Below are positions 1 to 7,160 of a stretch of 64,000 nucleotides of DNA, piece after piece. The notes below the pieces were generated by a model. The model had not been told where the DNA came from. It searched no databases and saw nothing but the letters and a program-made list of their open reading frames with translations. Both the position numbers and the translations under genes were made by a program. This stretch comes from Rahnella laticis. Lineage in GTDB: Bacteria > Pseudomonadota > Gammaproteobacteria > Enterobacterales > Enterobacteriaceae. The first letter of the stretch is position 1. Each line of letters starts with the position of its first letter. Where the stretch lies: contig NZ_JADOBI010000004.1 of assembly GCF_015644585.1 (NCBI RefSeq), forward strand, positions 124,001 to 188,000, given 5' to 3'.

Positions 1-262
1 AACTGCGCGCTGCCGCTCGCTGGCTATGTTTCAGGTGCCACAGCTATTGCCGCGAAAACTTGCCGCTACGCGGTTCCCTTACTCGGTTTTACTCGGCCTG
101 CGGCCTTGCCCTTCGGGTCGTCACTTCGTGACGCTGTCTCGCTTCGCTCGGCTCGAGCCATAGGTCTCGAAACACTTCGCTCGGCAAGCTTTCTGAAAGC
201 GGCCACTGGCTATGTAATTCAGCATGCTTTTGAAAGCGGCCGGAGGCTTATCTAAATTCAAC
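1..262 (-). repeat. Dispersed repeat copy R0, minus orientation, cut by window edge
   Basis: Reverse-strand copy of the dispersed repeat. The first 36 bases are the reverse complement of the end of the core seen at 312-467, 21568-21723 and 59795-59950. Similarity continues, more diverged, to the core start around 228-243 (reverse complement of the GGCCGCTTTCAAAA box) and the left flank at 247-262, which mirrors 59777-59792. This arm is about 86 bp longer than the 156-bp core, with a duplicated GAAAGCGGCC box near 194 and 231. With R1 it forms an inverted pair. Its variable hairpin would lie left of the window. Short open frames here look spurious. Confidence 0.8.
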
Positions 263-292
263 GGCATTTTTAAGTAGCAATCAGCGGCGAGG

Positions 293-540
293 TTGCGAAT
301 TAGAAAGTTTGTGGCCGCTTTCAAAACGACGTTGAGTGAGAGGTGAGAAACGGCGAGAGTCTTTTCTGAGCAGGTTCGAACCCGAAGCGAAAGTACCGCG
401 CAGCGGCGGCGTTTGCGGCACTAGCCGGAGTTGCTGAAACATAGCCAGCAAGCGGCAGCGCGCAGTTGAAAAGCGCGGGTGTCCAGAGGGCGCGCGCGTT
501 AACGCGCCCTTTGGGCCAGTTTGGGCGGCGAGCCCAAGGT
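293..540 (+). repeat. Dispersed repeat copy R1 with covarying hairpin
   Basis: Core 312-467 (156 bp) is about 90 percent identical by eye to 21568-21723 and the same length as 59795-59950. After 15 nt comes a 12-bp stem (483-494 with 503-514, one G-T pair, 8-nt loop), then a second stem TTGGGC/GCCCAA (521-526 with 532-537). The stem sequence is unrelated to those at the same place in the other copies. No convincing protein is encoded. Function unknown; structured RNA or recombination site are the options. Confidence 0.85.
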
Positions 541-617
541 TTTGCGGGTTTGGGTGGCAACCCAAGGTTTTAGGTTTTGCCGGTTTGGGTGGCAACCCAA
601 GGTCTTAGGTCTTGCCC
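518..617 (+). repeat. Three tandem short hairpins
   Basis: Three successive small inverted repeats: TTGGGC-GGCGA-GCCCAA (521-537), TTGGGT-GGCA-ACCCAA (550-565) and the same again (585-600). The last two lie in a 35-bp direct repeat. The change C to T in one arm is matched by G to A in the other, so pairing is kept. They continue from repeat R1 towards the 3' end of the cdsA-like gene. Confidence 0.7.
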
Positions 618-646
618 TTTTGGACCGCCTCCCAAAACCCTCCCCT

Positions 647-1582
647 TCAGGTGAAGTAAAACCTGATCAGGTGGAAAAACACCGGTGCTGCAAAGCACAA
701 CGAATCAATGCGATCCATCATCCCACCGTGCCCTTCGATCATCGCGCCGAAATCCTTCACGCCGCGGTCGCGCTTAATCGCCGACATACACAAACCCCCG
801 GCGAAACCGAGTAAGGTGATGACCAGCGAAATCAGTGCGGCCTGCCACGGGGCGAACGGGGTGATCCACCACAGCAACGTCCCGACCAGCGTGGCGCTGA
901 GGATGCCGCCTACAAAGCCTTCGAGGGTTTTGTTGGGGCTGAGACGCGGCGCAATCGGGCGTTTGCCGAACAACTTGCCGAATACGTACTGCAACACGTC
1001 GGAAATCTGCACCACAATCATCAGGAACAGCAGCAGTTTGATGTTCTGGTTTTCATAACCGGGAATGTTCAGCATCAGCAAGGCAGGCGCGTGGCTGATG
1101 CAGTACACCGCCAGCATCATGCTCCACTGAATTTTCGCGCTGCGTTCGAGGAAGTTGACCGTGTCTCCGGCCAGCGCCATGCGGGTGGGGATAAACAGAA
1201 ACGCGTAGACCGGAATGAAGATCGCAAACGTGCCGTACCAGCGTTCGCCGACCAGCAAATATTGCAGCGGCAGCATAATGAAGAAACACCAGAACAACGC
1301 TTCGTGGTCACCGCGCCGGGTAGGCGTCAGCGTGATGCATTCGCGCAAGGCCAGGAATGACATCACGGCAAAGAGCAGCGTCGAGCCGATCGGGCCGAAC
1401 CACATTGCCATCACCGATAAAATACACATCATCCACCAGGCGCGGATGCGGGCATTGAGGTTGGCGACGACCGGCGTATTACCTTTCACCAGCGCGATCA
1501 GATAGCCCAGAATGCTGGCAATCAGCAGCAGACCGAACAATCCGCACAGTAAATAAACTAACGATTTATCCTGAAAATTCAT
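647..1582 (-). CDS. CdsA/YnbB-like phosphatidate cytidylyltransferase
   Basis: Integral membrane protein of 311 residues, predicted to form CDP-diacylglycerol from phosphatidate and CTP. The C-terminal half carries the CDP-DAG synthase signature region: SPNKTLEGFVGG at about residues 220-231 and KRDRGVKDFG about 45 residues later, followed by GHGGMMDRIDS. There are about eight hydrophobic segments. The ATG overlaps the stop of the upstream acyltransferase by 4 bp, so the three lipid genes 2905-647 are probably one operon. It resembles E. coli YnbB more than the essential CdsA, so it is likely a second, accessory enzyme. Function follows from family; substrate preference is inferred. Confidence 0.87.
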   Translation of the reverse strand: MNFQDKSLVYLLCGLFGLLLIASILGYLIALVKGNTPVVANLNARIRAWWMMCILSVMAMWFGPIGSTLLFAVMSFLALRECITLTPTRRGDHEALFWCFFIMLPLQYLLVGERWYGTFAIFIPVYAFLFIPTRMALAGDTVNFLERSAKIQWSMMLAVYCISHAPALLMLNIPGYENQNIKLLLFLMIVVQISDVLQYVFGKLFGKRPIAPRLSPNKTLEGFVGGILSATLVGTLLWWITPFAPWQAALISLVITLLGFAGGLCMSAIKRDRGVKDFGAMIEGHGGMMDRIDSLCFAAPVFFHLIRFYFT

Positions 1583-2229
1583 GGTGCCAGTGTCTCCAGA
1601 GCAGCACGCGCACGAAGCAGAAATTCCGCTTTCTCTTCCCCTTCCCGGATACTTTCAACCGGTTCGCCAAACGTTGCCGAACACAGAATGGGCACCACCA
1701 GACGGGAGCCTTTCGGCAGCACGCGGTTGAGGTTTTCAAGATAAACCGGCACCAGTTCGACGTCCGGGTTCATTTTCGCCAGATGCCAGATCCCGCTTTT
1801 AAACGCCGAGATCTCCTCGCCGTTGCCACGGGTGCCTTCCGGGAAAATAATCAGCGACTGGCCTTTTCTCAGCGGGTCGTTCATCAGTTCCAGCGCATTG
1901 TTCGGCTGTTCCGACTGTTTTTCAGCAGGACGCCGTTTAATCAGCACCGCATTAAACACACGACGCGCAATGTAACGGCGCAATTTCGAGGAGAGCCAGT
2001 AATCTGCCGCCGCTACCGGACGAACCTGCGGACGCAGATGACCGGGCAGGCTGGCCCAAATCACCATACCGTCGAGATGGCTGGAGTGATTGGCGTAGTA
2101 AATGCGGGCCTGTTTATCCGGCAAAGGTGCCAGCCAGCGGGCGCGGACGCCGGTCAGCAGGCGGCAAAGCCGCACCAGAAAACCGGCCACCAGCCGGCCA
2201 TCCAGCGGTAATTTAGTGCGAGGTTCCAT
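1579..2229 (-). CDS. PlsC-like 1-acyl-glycerol-3-phosphate acyltransferase
   Basis: Predicted 216-residue acyltransferase (PlsC/LPLAT family) acylating lysophosphatidate or a related lysophospholipid at the inner membrane. It has the NHSSHLD block, an H-x4-D catalytic motif, near residue 46, and FPEGTRG, the second substrate-binding block, near residue 130. An ATG at 2286 is possible, but the one at 2229 has a good ribosome-binding site (GGGAGA) and gives only a 17-bp overlap with the upstream gene, so I chose it. It sits between a CDP-alcohol phosphatidyltransferase and a CDP-DAG synthase, so the three enzymes could run acylation, activation and head-group transfer in sequence. Confidence 0.85.
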   Translation of the reverse strand: MEPRTKLPLDGRLVAGFLVRLCRLLTGVRARWLAPLPDKQARIYYANHSSHLDGMVIWASLPGHLRPQVRPVAAADYWLSSKLRRYIARRVFNAVLIKRRPAEKQSEQPNNALELMNDPLRKGQSLIIFPEGTRGNGEEISAFKSGIWHLAKMNPDVELVPVYLENLNRVLPKGSRLVVPILCSATFGEPVESIREGEEKAEFLLRARAALETLAP

Positions 2230-2905
2230 CGTTATCTCCCTCAGTTCCGGCCTTTTCATGCAGTTCACGCAAAATACGCGAACCACGACGCCAGCAGGTC
2301 ACCAGTGCGCCGAGCGTAATGACCACCAGACAAATCAGCAGCAGAAGTTGCCCCCACTGCGACGGCAGGAAAATCGCAATCACCGCGCCCGCACACAGAA
2401 TCGCCATGCGATGCTGTTTTGCCATCGGCCCGAGAAATTGCTGTTTCAGCCCGCACGTTCCGCCCAGCAGACGCAAATACGCCGTCATCAGCGCCAGCAG
2501 CGCCGCAATCCAGCCCAGCGTGACCGCCTCCGGCATCGCCACCAGACCATAACCGACGCCCGCCAGAATCAGCGTATCGGAAACGCGATCCGGTAATTCG
2601 TTGTAAACCGGCCCTGCCGGGCTGGCCATGCCGCCTTCCACCGCCACCATGCCATCGAGCAGGTTGCAGATGAGCCGCCCCTGAATCATCAGCGCCGCCA
2701 GCAGGAGAAGAAATCCGCGCCCGAAAGCCGTTTCACAATAAAATGCCAGCAGAAAACACAGCCCGGACACCAGCGCAAAACCCATGCTGGCCACGGAAAT
2801 CTGATTCGGCGTAATGCCTTTATTCTTTAACCAGACCGCACTGTTTTTGGCCCAACGTTTGTCCCGGGTGGCGATCGGCCGCCGATCCTTGAGATTTAAG
2901 TCCAT
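2213..2905 (-). CDS. YnbA-like CDP-alcohol phosphatidyltransferase
   Basis: Integral membrane protein of 230 residues, first gene of the lipid operon. It carries a variant CDP-alcohol phosphatidyltransferase motif (around NLLDGMVAV and NELPDRVSD). The usual first Asp is Asn, and the usual Arg after DGxxA is Val, while the last two Asp are kept. As I recall E. coli YnbA, it has the same Asn but keeps the Arg, so the enzyme may be specialised. It should join the phosphatidyl group of CDP-DAG to an alcohol; the alcohol cannot be told from sequence. The 273-bp gap upstream (2906-3178) must hold its promoter and that of the divergent ABC genes. Confidence 0.8.
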   Translation of the reverse strand: MDLNLKDRRPIATRDKRWAKNSAVWLKNKGITPNQISVASMGFALVSGLCFLLAFYCETAFGRGFLLLLAALMIQGRLICNLLDGMVAVEGGMASPAGPVYNELPDRVSDTLILAGVGYGLVAMPEAVTLGWIAALLALMTAYLRLLGGTCGLKQQFLGPMAKQHRMAILCAGAVIAIFLPSQWGQLLLLICLVVITLGALVTCWRRGSRILRELHEKAGTEGDNDGTSH

Positions 2906-3178
2906 AAATAATATCCCTTTATTACTGAAAACTGATGACCCTGATTTTTATAAGCCTTTGTATGGCATCCAGATAATAGTGAAGTTGCCTGCGCGGTGAA
3001 ATGTTTTTGTTCAGCCCTCACCCTGAAACATTCCCGGCGGCTTATGCCGGTTTGAGCATTCCTTAGATCTTTTAATTGGTTGATTAAATCACACAATATG
3101 TTAAAACTCTGCTACACCGCATTTTAGACGGCTAAACGTCTGAAGCTCCACATCCCCCGTTTAGAAGGCCAACGTCCA

Positions 3179-4681
3179 GTGACCGCTTCCCGTCTTGAGA
3201 TGCGCAACATCTCGATTTCATTTGCCGGTTTTCCCGCGCTTCGCCAGGTTGATTTTACGCTGGAAGGCGGATCCGTCCACGCGCTGGTCGGTGCGAACGG
3301 CGCCGGAAAATCGACGCTGATGGCTGTGCTTTCCGGCACGCACGATCATTACACCGGGCAGATCATCATCGACGGCGAGCCGGTGAACATTAAACTCCCG
3401 CACCACGCGCGCGCTCACGGCATTCATCTGGTTCAGCAGGAGGTGGATGTCGCGCTGGTGCCGACGCTGAATGTCGCCGAAAACATCATGCTGGACCGGC
3501 TTTCCGAGCCCGGCCATCTGCATAACTGGCCGCGTTTATACCGTCAGGCGCAGTTGCTGATCGAACAGCTTGGCCTGAACATCAGCCTGAAAGCCCGTAT
3601 CGAAAACTGCACGCTGGCCGAGAAACAGCTGATATTGCTGGCGCGCGCGTTATCGCATAAATGCCGTTTCCTGATCCTCGATGAACCAACCGCCCCGCTC
3701 GATCAGGCGGAAAGCGCCCGTCTGTTTGCGCTGGTGCGCAAGCTGAAAGACGCGGGTATGGCGGTGGTCTTTATCTCCCACCGCATTCATGAACTGCGCG
3801 AAATCTGCGACCGCATGACGGTGCTGCGCGACGGCCGTCTGGTCAGCGATGACAGCATGGACGGCCTGAGCAACGAGCAGATTATCGAGAAAATGATCGG
3901 CCATCAGCTCGATGATATTTATCCGCCACGCCGTCCGCCGCACAGTGGCGAAACGCTGCTGCACATTCACGGCATGCACGACAAAGACAAACTGCGCGAT
4001 ATCTCGCTGCGCCTGCACCGGGGTGAAATCCTCGGGATTGCCGGGCTGGCGGGTGCCGGGAAAACCGAGCTGTGCAAAGCGTTGTTTGGCGCGACGCCCA
4101 GCCAGGTCGAAAGCGGTGAGCTGAACGGCAAACCGTGGAAGCCGAAAGAACCGCATCTTTCCGTCGAACAGGGTCTGGCGTTAGTGCCGGAAGAACGGCG
4201 CAAGGAAGGGATTTTCATTGATGAAAATATCCCGATGAACCTCAGCGTCACCGCTGATGATTCGTTTTCGCGCTGGAGTATTTTCAGTAAACGTCAGTCG
4301 CTGTCGTGGGCGAAAGACATTATCAGCCGCTTAGGCATTCGCGCTTCCGGGCCGATGCAGAAGCTGGCGAGGCTCTCCGGTGGTAACCAGCAAAAAGTGG
4401 CTATCGGAAAATGGCTGCGCAGTGAGAGTCAGGTGTTGATTTTTGACGAACCGACCAAAGGCGTAGACATCAAGGCCAAAACGGACGTGTTCAGGCTGAT
4501 TGACGGCCTGGCGCAACAGGGAAAAGGCATTATTTATGCTTCCGGTGAGTTCGCCGAACTGGTCGGTTTATGCGACCGCATTCTGGTGTTATGGGATGGC
4601 CGCATCGTGGCCGAACTGGACGCCGCAGACGTCGACGAAGAAACCTTATTAGTCTATTCAACCGGAGGAACACCCGCGTGA
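3179..4681 (+). CDS. Sugar ABC transporter ATP-binding protein (RbsA/MglA type)
   Basis: ATPase of 500 residues with two fused ABC domains, as in ribose, galactose and xylose importers. Domain 1 has Walker A GANGAGKST (about 39-47) and Walker B LILDEPTA. Domain 2 has the degenerate Walker A GLAGAGKTE, signature LSGGNQQK and Walker B IFDEPTKG. The start is GTG 3179, with AGAAGG 10 nt upstream and an in-frame stop shortly before; ATG 3200 is an alternative. The permease gene overlaps the stop. No periplasmic binding protein is coded on either side, so the binding protein must come from elsewhere or the system is incomplete. Substrate unknown. Confidence 0.9.
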   Translation: MTASRLEMRNISISFAGFPALRQVDFTLEGGSVHALVGANGAGKSTLMAVLSGTHDHYTGQIIIDGEPVNIKLPHHARAHGIHLVQQEVDVALVPTLNVAENIMLDRLSEPGHLHNWPRLYRQAQLLIEQLGLNISLKARIENCTLAEKQLILLARALSHKCRFLILDEPTAPLDQAESARLFALVRKLKDAGMAVVFISHRIHELREICDRMTVLRDGRLVSDDSMDGLSNEQIIEKMIGHQLDDIYPPRRPPHSGETLLHIHGMHDKDKLRDISLRLHRGEILGIAGLAGAGKTELCKALFGATPSQVESGELNGKPWKPKEPHLSVEQGLALVPEERRKEGIFIDENIPMNLSVTADDSFSRWSIFSKRQSLSWAKDIISRLGIRASGPMQKLARLSGGNQQKVAIGKWLRSESQVLIFDEPTKGVDIKAKTDVFRLIDGLAQQGKGIIYASGEFAELVGLCDRILVLWDGRIVAELDAADVDEETLLVYSTGGTPA

Positions 4682-5688
4682 GCAAAGCCGTGGTGAGTAA
4701 AGAAAGTACATTGGCAGCGGGTCAGCCCTGGCGTCATCAGCTGTTCGAATTTTTGTATAAATGGGGCATGTTGCTGACCGTTGTGCTGCTGATCGCCGGT
4801 TTTGGTGTGGCCTCGGACAACTTCCTCGAACCATCGAACATCATCAATATTCTGCGTTCCATCGCCATCGTGACGGTGATTGCCATCGGCGTATCGATTT
4901 CACTTTCGGTCGGTGGCTTTGATTTGTCGGTCGGTTCAACGGCGTCGCTCGCCAATGCGCTGGTGATTTCGATGTTCGTCTGGCACGGATTTGGCACAAC
5001 AGAAGCGATTCTGATCACGCTCGCACTGTGTACGCTGGTCGGTCTGTTTAACGCCTTCCTGATTGTTATCCTGAAAATCCCTGACATGCTCGCCACCCTC
5101 GCCAGCCTGTTCGTCATTCAGGGCGCGGCGATGACCTACAGCTACGGCGGGTCGATCACCGAAAACATGTTGCTGCCGAGCGGTGACATGGCCGAAGGCA
5201 CCGTTCCTGCGGTGTTCAGCCTGCTGGGTCAGGTACCGGTGATTGTGATCGTGATGGCGGTGGTGACCGTCGCGGTACAACTGTTTATGTCCCTGACCAA
5301 GCATGGACGCCGCATGTACGCCATCGGCGGCAACCCGCTGGCCGCGCGCCTTGCGGGGATCCGCACCGCGCGTTACCGCGTGATTGCTTACGTGATTTCA
5401 TCAGTTCTGGCAGGCGCAGGCGGTATTTTGCTGGCGTCGCGTATCGGTTCTTCGCAGGTGAACGCCGGTGGCGGTTATCTGATGGACGCCGTCGCCGCCG
5501 CGTATATCGGTTTTTCCCTTGCCGGTTCCGGCAAACCCAATGCATTAGGGACGCTGCTCGGCGCCGTCATCCTGGGCGTTTTGTCGAACGGGCTGGTGAT
5601 GTTGTCGGTGCCGTATTATGCGATGGATATTATTAAAGGGCTGGTGTTGGCGGTGGCGCTTGCGTTGACGTATATACAGAAGCGGTAG
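4678..5688 (+). CDS. Sugar ABC transporter permease (RbsC type)
   Basis: Inner-membrane permease of 336 residues, BPD_transp_2 family, with about nine hydrophobic segments. GGFDLSVGS near residue 80 and the Ala/Gly-rich AAAYIGFSLAGSGKPN stretch near residue 280 are typical of ribose-type permeases. The frame stays open to 4570, but GTG 4678 has GGAGGA 8 nt upstream and overlaps the ATPase stop by 4 bp, so it is the likely start and marks translational coupling. It forms the channel for the preceding ATPase. No kinase, isomerase or binding-protein gene follows, so the sugar cannot be inferred. Confidence 0.88.
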   Translation: MSKAVVSKESTLAAGQPWRHQLFEFLYKWGMLLTVVLLIAGFGVASDNFLEPSNIINILRSIAIVTVIAIGVSISLSVGGFDLSVGSTASLANALVISMFVWHGFGTTEAILITLALCTLVGLFNAFLIVILKIPDMLATLASLFVIQGAAMTYSYGGSITENMLLPSGDMAEGTVPAVFSLLGQVPVIVIVMAVVTVAVQLFMSLTKHGRRMYAIGGNPLAARLAGIRTARYRVIAYVISSVLAGAGGILLASRIGSSQVNAGGGYLMDAVAAAYIGFSLAGSGKPNALGTLLGAVILGVLSNGLVMLSVPYYAMDIIKGLVLAVALALTYIQKR

Positions 5689-5696
5689 CTTTTAAA

Positions 5697-5827
5697 CTCC
5701 CTCCCCTGCGAAGGGGAGGGTTGGGGTGGGGTATTAATGGCGAATTCGTGAGCTGAAGTTTACGCGGGCAGTATTTTCATCTGCTAAACCCCCTCCCAAC
5801 CTCCCCCTTCGCAGGGGGAGGAGCAAA
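5697..5827. repeat. Intergenic palindromic element P1 (CTCCCC/GGGGAG type)
   Basis: Imperfect palindrome of about 130 bp between convergent genes. Each end is itself a hairpin (CCTCCCCTGCGAAGGGGAGG and its counterpart near 5800-5821), and the two ends are inverted relative to each other around an unrelated centre. Related elements lie at 21408-21530 and 41041-41165. Arrangement resembles REP doublets. It may also end both flanking transcripts. Confidence 0.8.
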
Positions 5828-5835
5828 TAAATCTT

Positions 5836-6387
5836 TTAGTCCAGCACCTTAAACATCACACTCGTCGACTCCAGCACGCCTCCCGTCGACATCGCGTATT
5901 GCGGGATCACGCCGCTCAGCGTAAACCCCTGATTCTCATATAACGTCTGCGCCGGGCTGCCGGTCACGGTATCGAGCACCAGCAGCGTTTTGCCTTCCCG
6001 GTGCGCCAGCGCTTCCACTGCGTCCATCAGCTTTTTCGCCACACCTTTACGGCGTCCTTGCGGATGCACCATCAGTTTCACCACGTCGCCGCGATGCGCG
6101 CCGTTGGCGGGCTGATCGACCACCAGCTGGACAGTACCGATGATTTTTCCGGCTTCGCGGGCGACCAGAAGGCGCTTTTCGCCACGCTCAAAAGCAGGCA
6201 ATAATTTTTGCCAGAACGCCTGCGCCTGCACAAACCCGAACGGCAGAATGAACCCGATGCTTGCGCCGAGCGCCACCGACTGCATCAGGGTTTCTGCCAG
6301 TGCGTCCAGATCCGCCTCCGGCAATATGCCGCCCTGCACTTCGCTTATCGCTATATCGTTTATCGCTGCTGCCCTGCCGTTTTGCAT
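5836..6387 (-). CDS. GNAT family N-acetyltransferase
   Basis: Cytosolic protein of 183 residues with the GNAT fold. The acetyl-CoA-binding segment reads VHPQGRRKGVAKKLM near residues 107-121, with the R/Q-x2-G-x-A pattern. The central strand LLVARE-GKIIGTVQL and the C-terminal TLYENQGF helix are also typical. The acceptor could be an amino acid, small amine or antibiotic-like compound; nothing here decides. The gene starts 25 bp after the XRE-cupin regulator stop and is probably co-transcribed with it, a pairing often seen where the regulator senses the acetylated compound (inference). Confidence 0.85.
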   Translation of the reverse strand: MQNGRAAAINDIAISEVQGGILPEADLDALAETLMQSVALGASIGFILPFGFVQAQAFWQKLLPAFERGEKRLLVAREAGKIIGTVQLVVDQPANGAHRGDVVKLMVHPQGRRKGVAKKLMDAVEALAHREGKTLLVLDTVTGSPAQTLYENQGFTLSGVIPQYAMSTGGVLESTSVMFKVLD

Positions 6388-6412
6388 AATGATGAACCTT
6401 ACTTTGTCAGAT

Positions 6413-6982
6413 TTAAGGACGTGAAATCACAATGGCGTAGCGGGCATCCGCCGGGCCGGGAACGTGGAATGACGAGGTGCCGTGAAGATGGAAACGCAGG
6501 CAATCTCCGGCCTCAAGCCGGTAAGTGCGTGAATCGAGCGTGAACTCCAGAATGCCTTCGAGCATCCAGATATGCTGCTCGAGGCCGTCCACCGGCGGGG
6601 AATCATACGAAATCGTGGCACCCGCTTTTAACGTGCCGGAGATCAGTTCGGCGCGAAAACCCGGTGCGGGCGGGGAAACCGAACGGCGCTCAAAACCGGT
6701 TTCGCGGTCATGCCACACCGGCTGCTGCGCGGCACGGATAAGCTCCGGCGGGTTATCTTCCAGAGCCATCAGCAGGCGCGAGGTGGTCAGCCCGTACGCC
6801 GCGCTCAGTTTGCCCAGCAGCGACGCGGTCGGGCTGGTTTCTGCACGCTCCACACGGGAAAGCGTTGCCCGGCTGATGCCCGTGCGCTGCGCCAGTTGTT
6901 CCAGCGACCAGCCCTGGCTGACGCGTAATTCCGCCAGCCGTTCGGCCAGACGCAGATCGTGACTGTCCTGCCCTTCTTCCAT
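6413..6982 (-). CDS. XRE-family regulator with C-terminal cupin domain
   Basis: Predicted DNA-binding protein of 189 residues. An N-terminal helix-turn-helix of lambda-repressor type (LEQLAQRTGISRATLSRVE, about 25-43) is followed by a small beta-barrel cupin domain (about 115-185), the architecture of E. coli SutR (YdcN). The frame is open to 7084, but ATG 6982 has AAGGGG upstream and begins just before the domain. It probably binds the inverted repeat TCTCA-TT-TGAGA at 7022-7033, about 40 bp upstream, and so controls itself and the acetyltransferase. The ligand is unknown. Confidence 0.85.
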   Translation of the reverse strand: MEEGQDSHDLRLAERLAELRVSQGWSLEQLAQRTGISRATLSRVERAETSPTASLLGKLSAAYGLTTSRLLMALEDNPPELIRAAQQPVWHDRETGFERRSVSPPAPGFRAELISGTLKAGATISYDSPPVDGLEQHIWMLEGILEFTLDSRTYRLEAGDCLRFHLHGTSSFHVPGPADARYAIVISRP

Positions 6983-7021
6983 TTTGTTCCCCTTGAAAAA
7001 TCTCAATACAGGGAAAATATC

Positions 7022-7033
7022 TCTCATTTGAGA
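7022..7033. promoter_or_regulatory. Inverted repeat, candidate operator of XRE-cupin gene
   Basis: TCTCA-TT-TGAGA, perfect 5-bp arms with a 2-bp centre, in the leader/promoter zone of the minus-strand regulator. A partly matching ATCTCAA lies close by at about 7000. Short inverted repeats of this kind are usual XRE dimer sites; the link is inferred. Confidence 0.4.
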
Positions 7034-7077
7034 AAATCGCAAGTTAAAATAATGTAAGCGGAAAGTATTAGCCAAGT

Positions 7078-7102
7078 TGTACAAAAATAATAAAGTTGTA
7101 CA
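7078..7102 (+). promoter_or_regulatory. TGTACA direct repeat, candidate MerR/LitR-type operator
   Basis: Two identical TTGTACA heptamers (7077-7083 and 7096-7102), with 13 bp between the TGTACA cores, about 60 bp upstream of the MerR gene. TGTACA is the core recognised by LitR/CarH-type MerR regulators, including those described in Pseudomonas putida, which suggests autoregulation. Seen: the repeat. Inferred: the binder. Confidence 0.5.
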
Positions 7103-7160
7103 GCTTTCAGTTCAGGCGCTAGAGTTACGATAAGTTGGATGAATATTTTTGGATTTAACT

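Noticed and set aside
366-385. GGTTCGAACCC in repeats R1 and R2, like the T-loop of a tRNA
   Set aside because: The flanking bases do not form a T-arm of 5 bp, there is no anticodon or acceptor stem, and R3 lacks the sequence.
281-595. Open frames of 70-100 codons on the minus strand within the repeat
   Set aside because: They follow the repeat rather than any family, have no ribosome-binding site, and the repeat copies keep base pairing rather than a reading frame.
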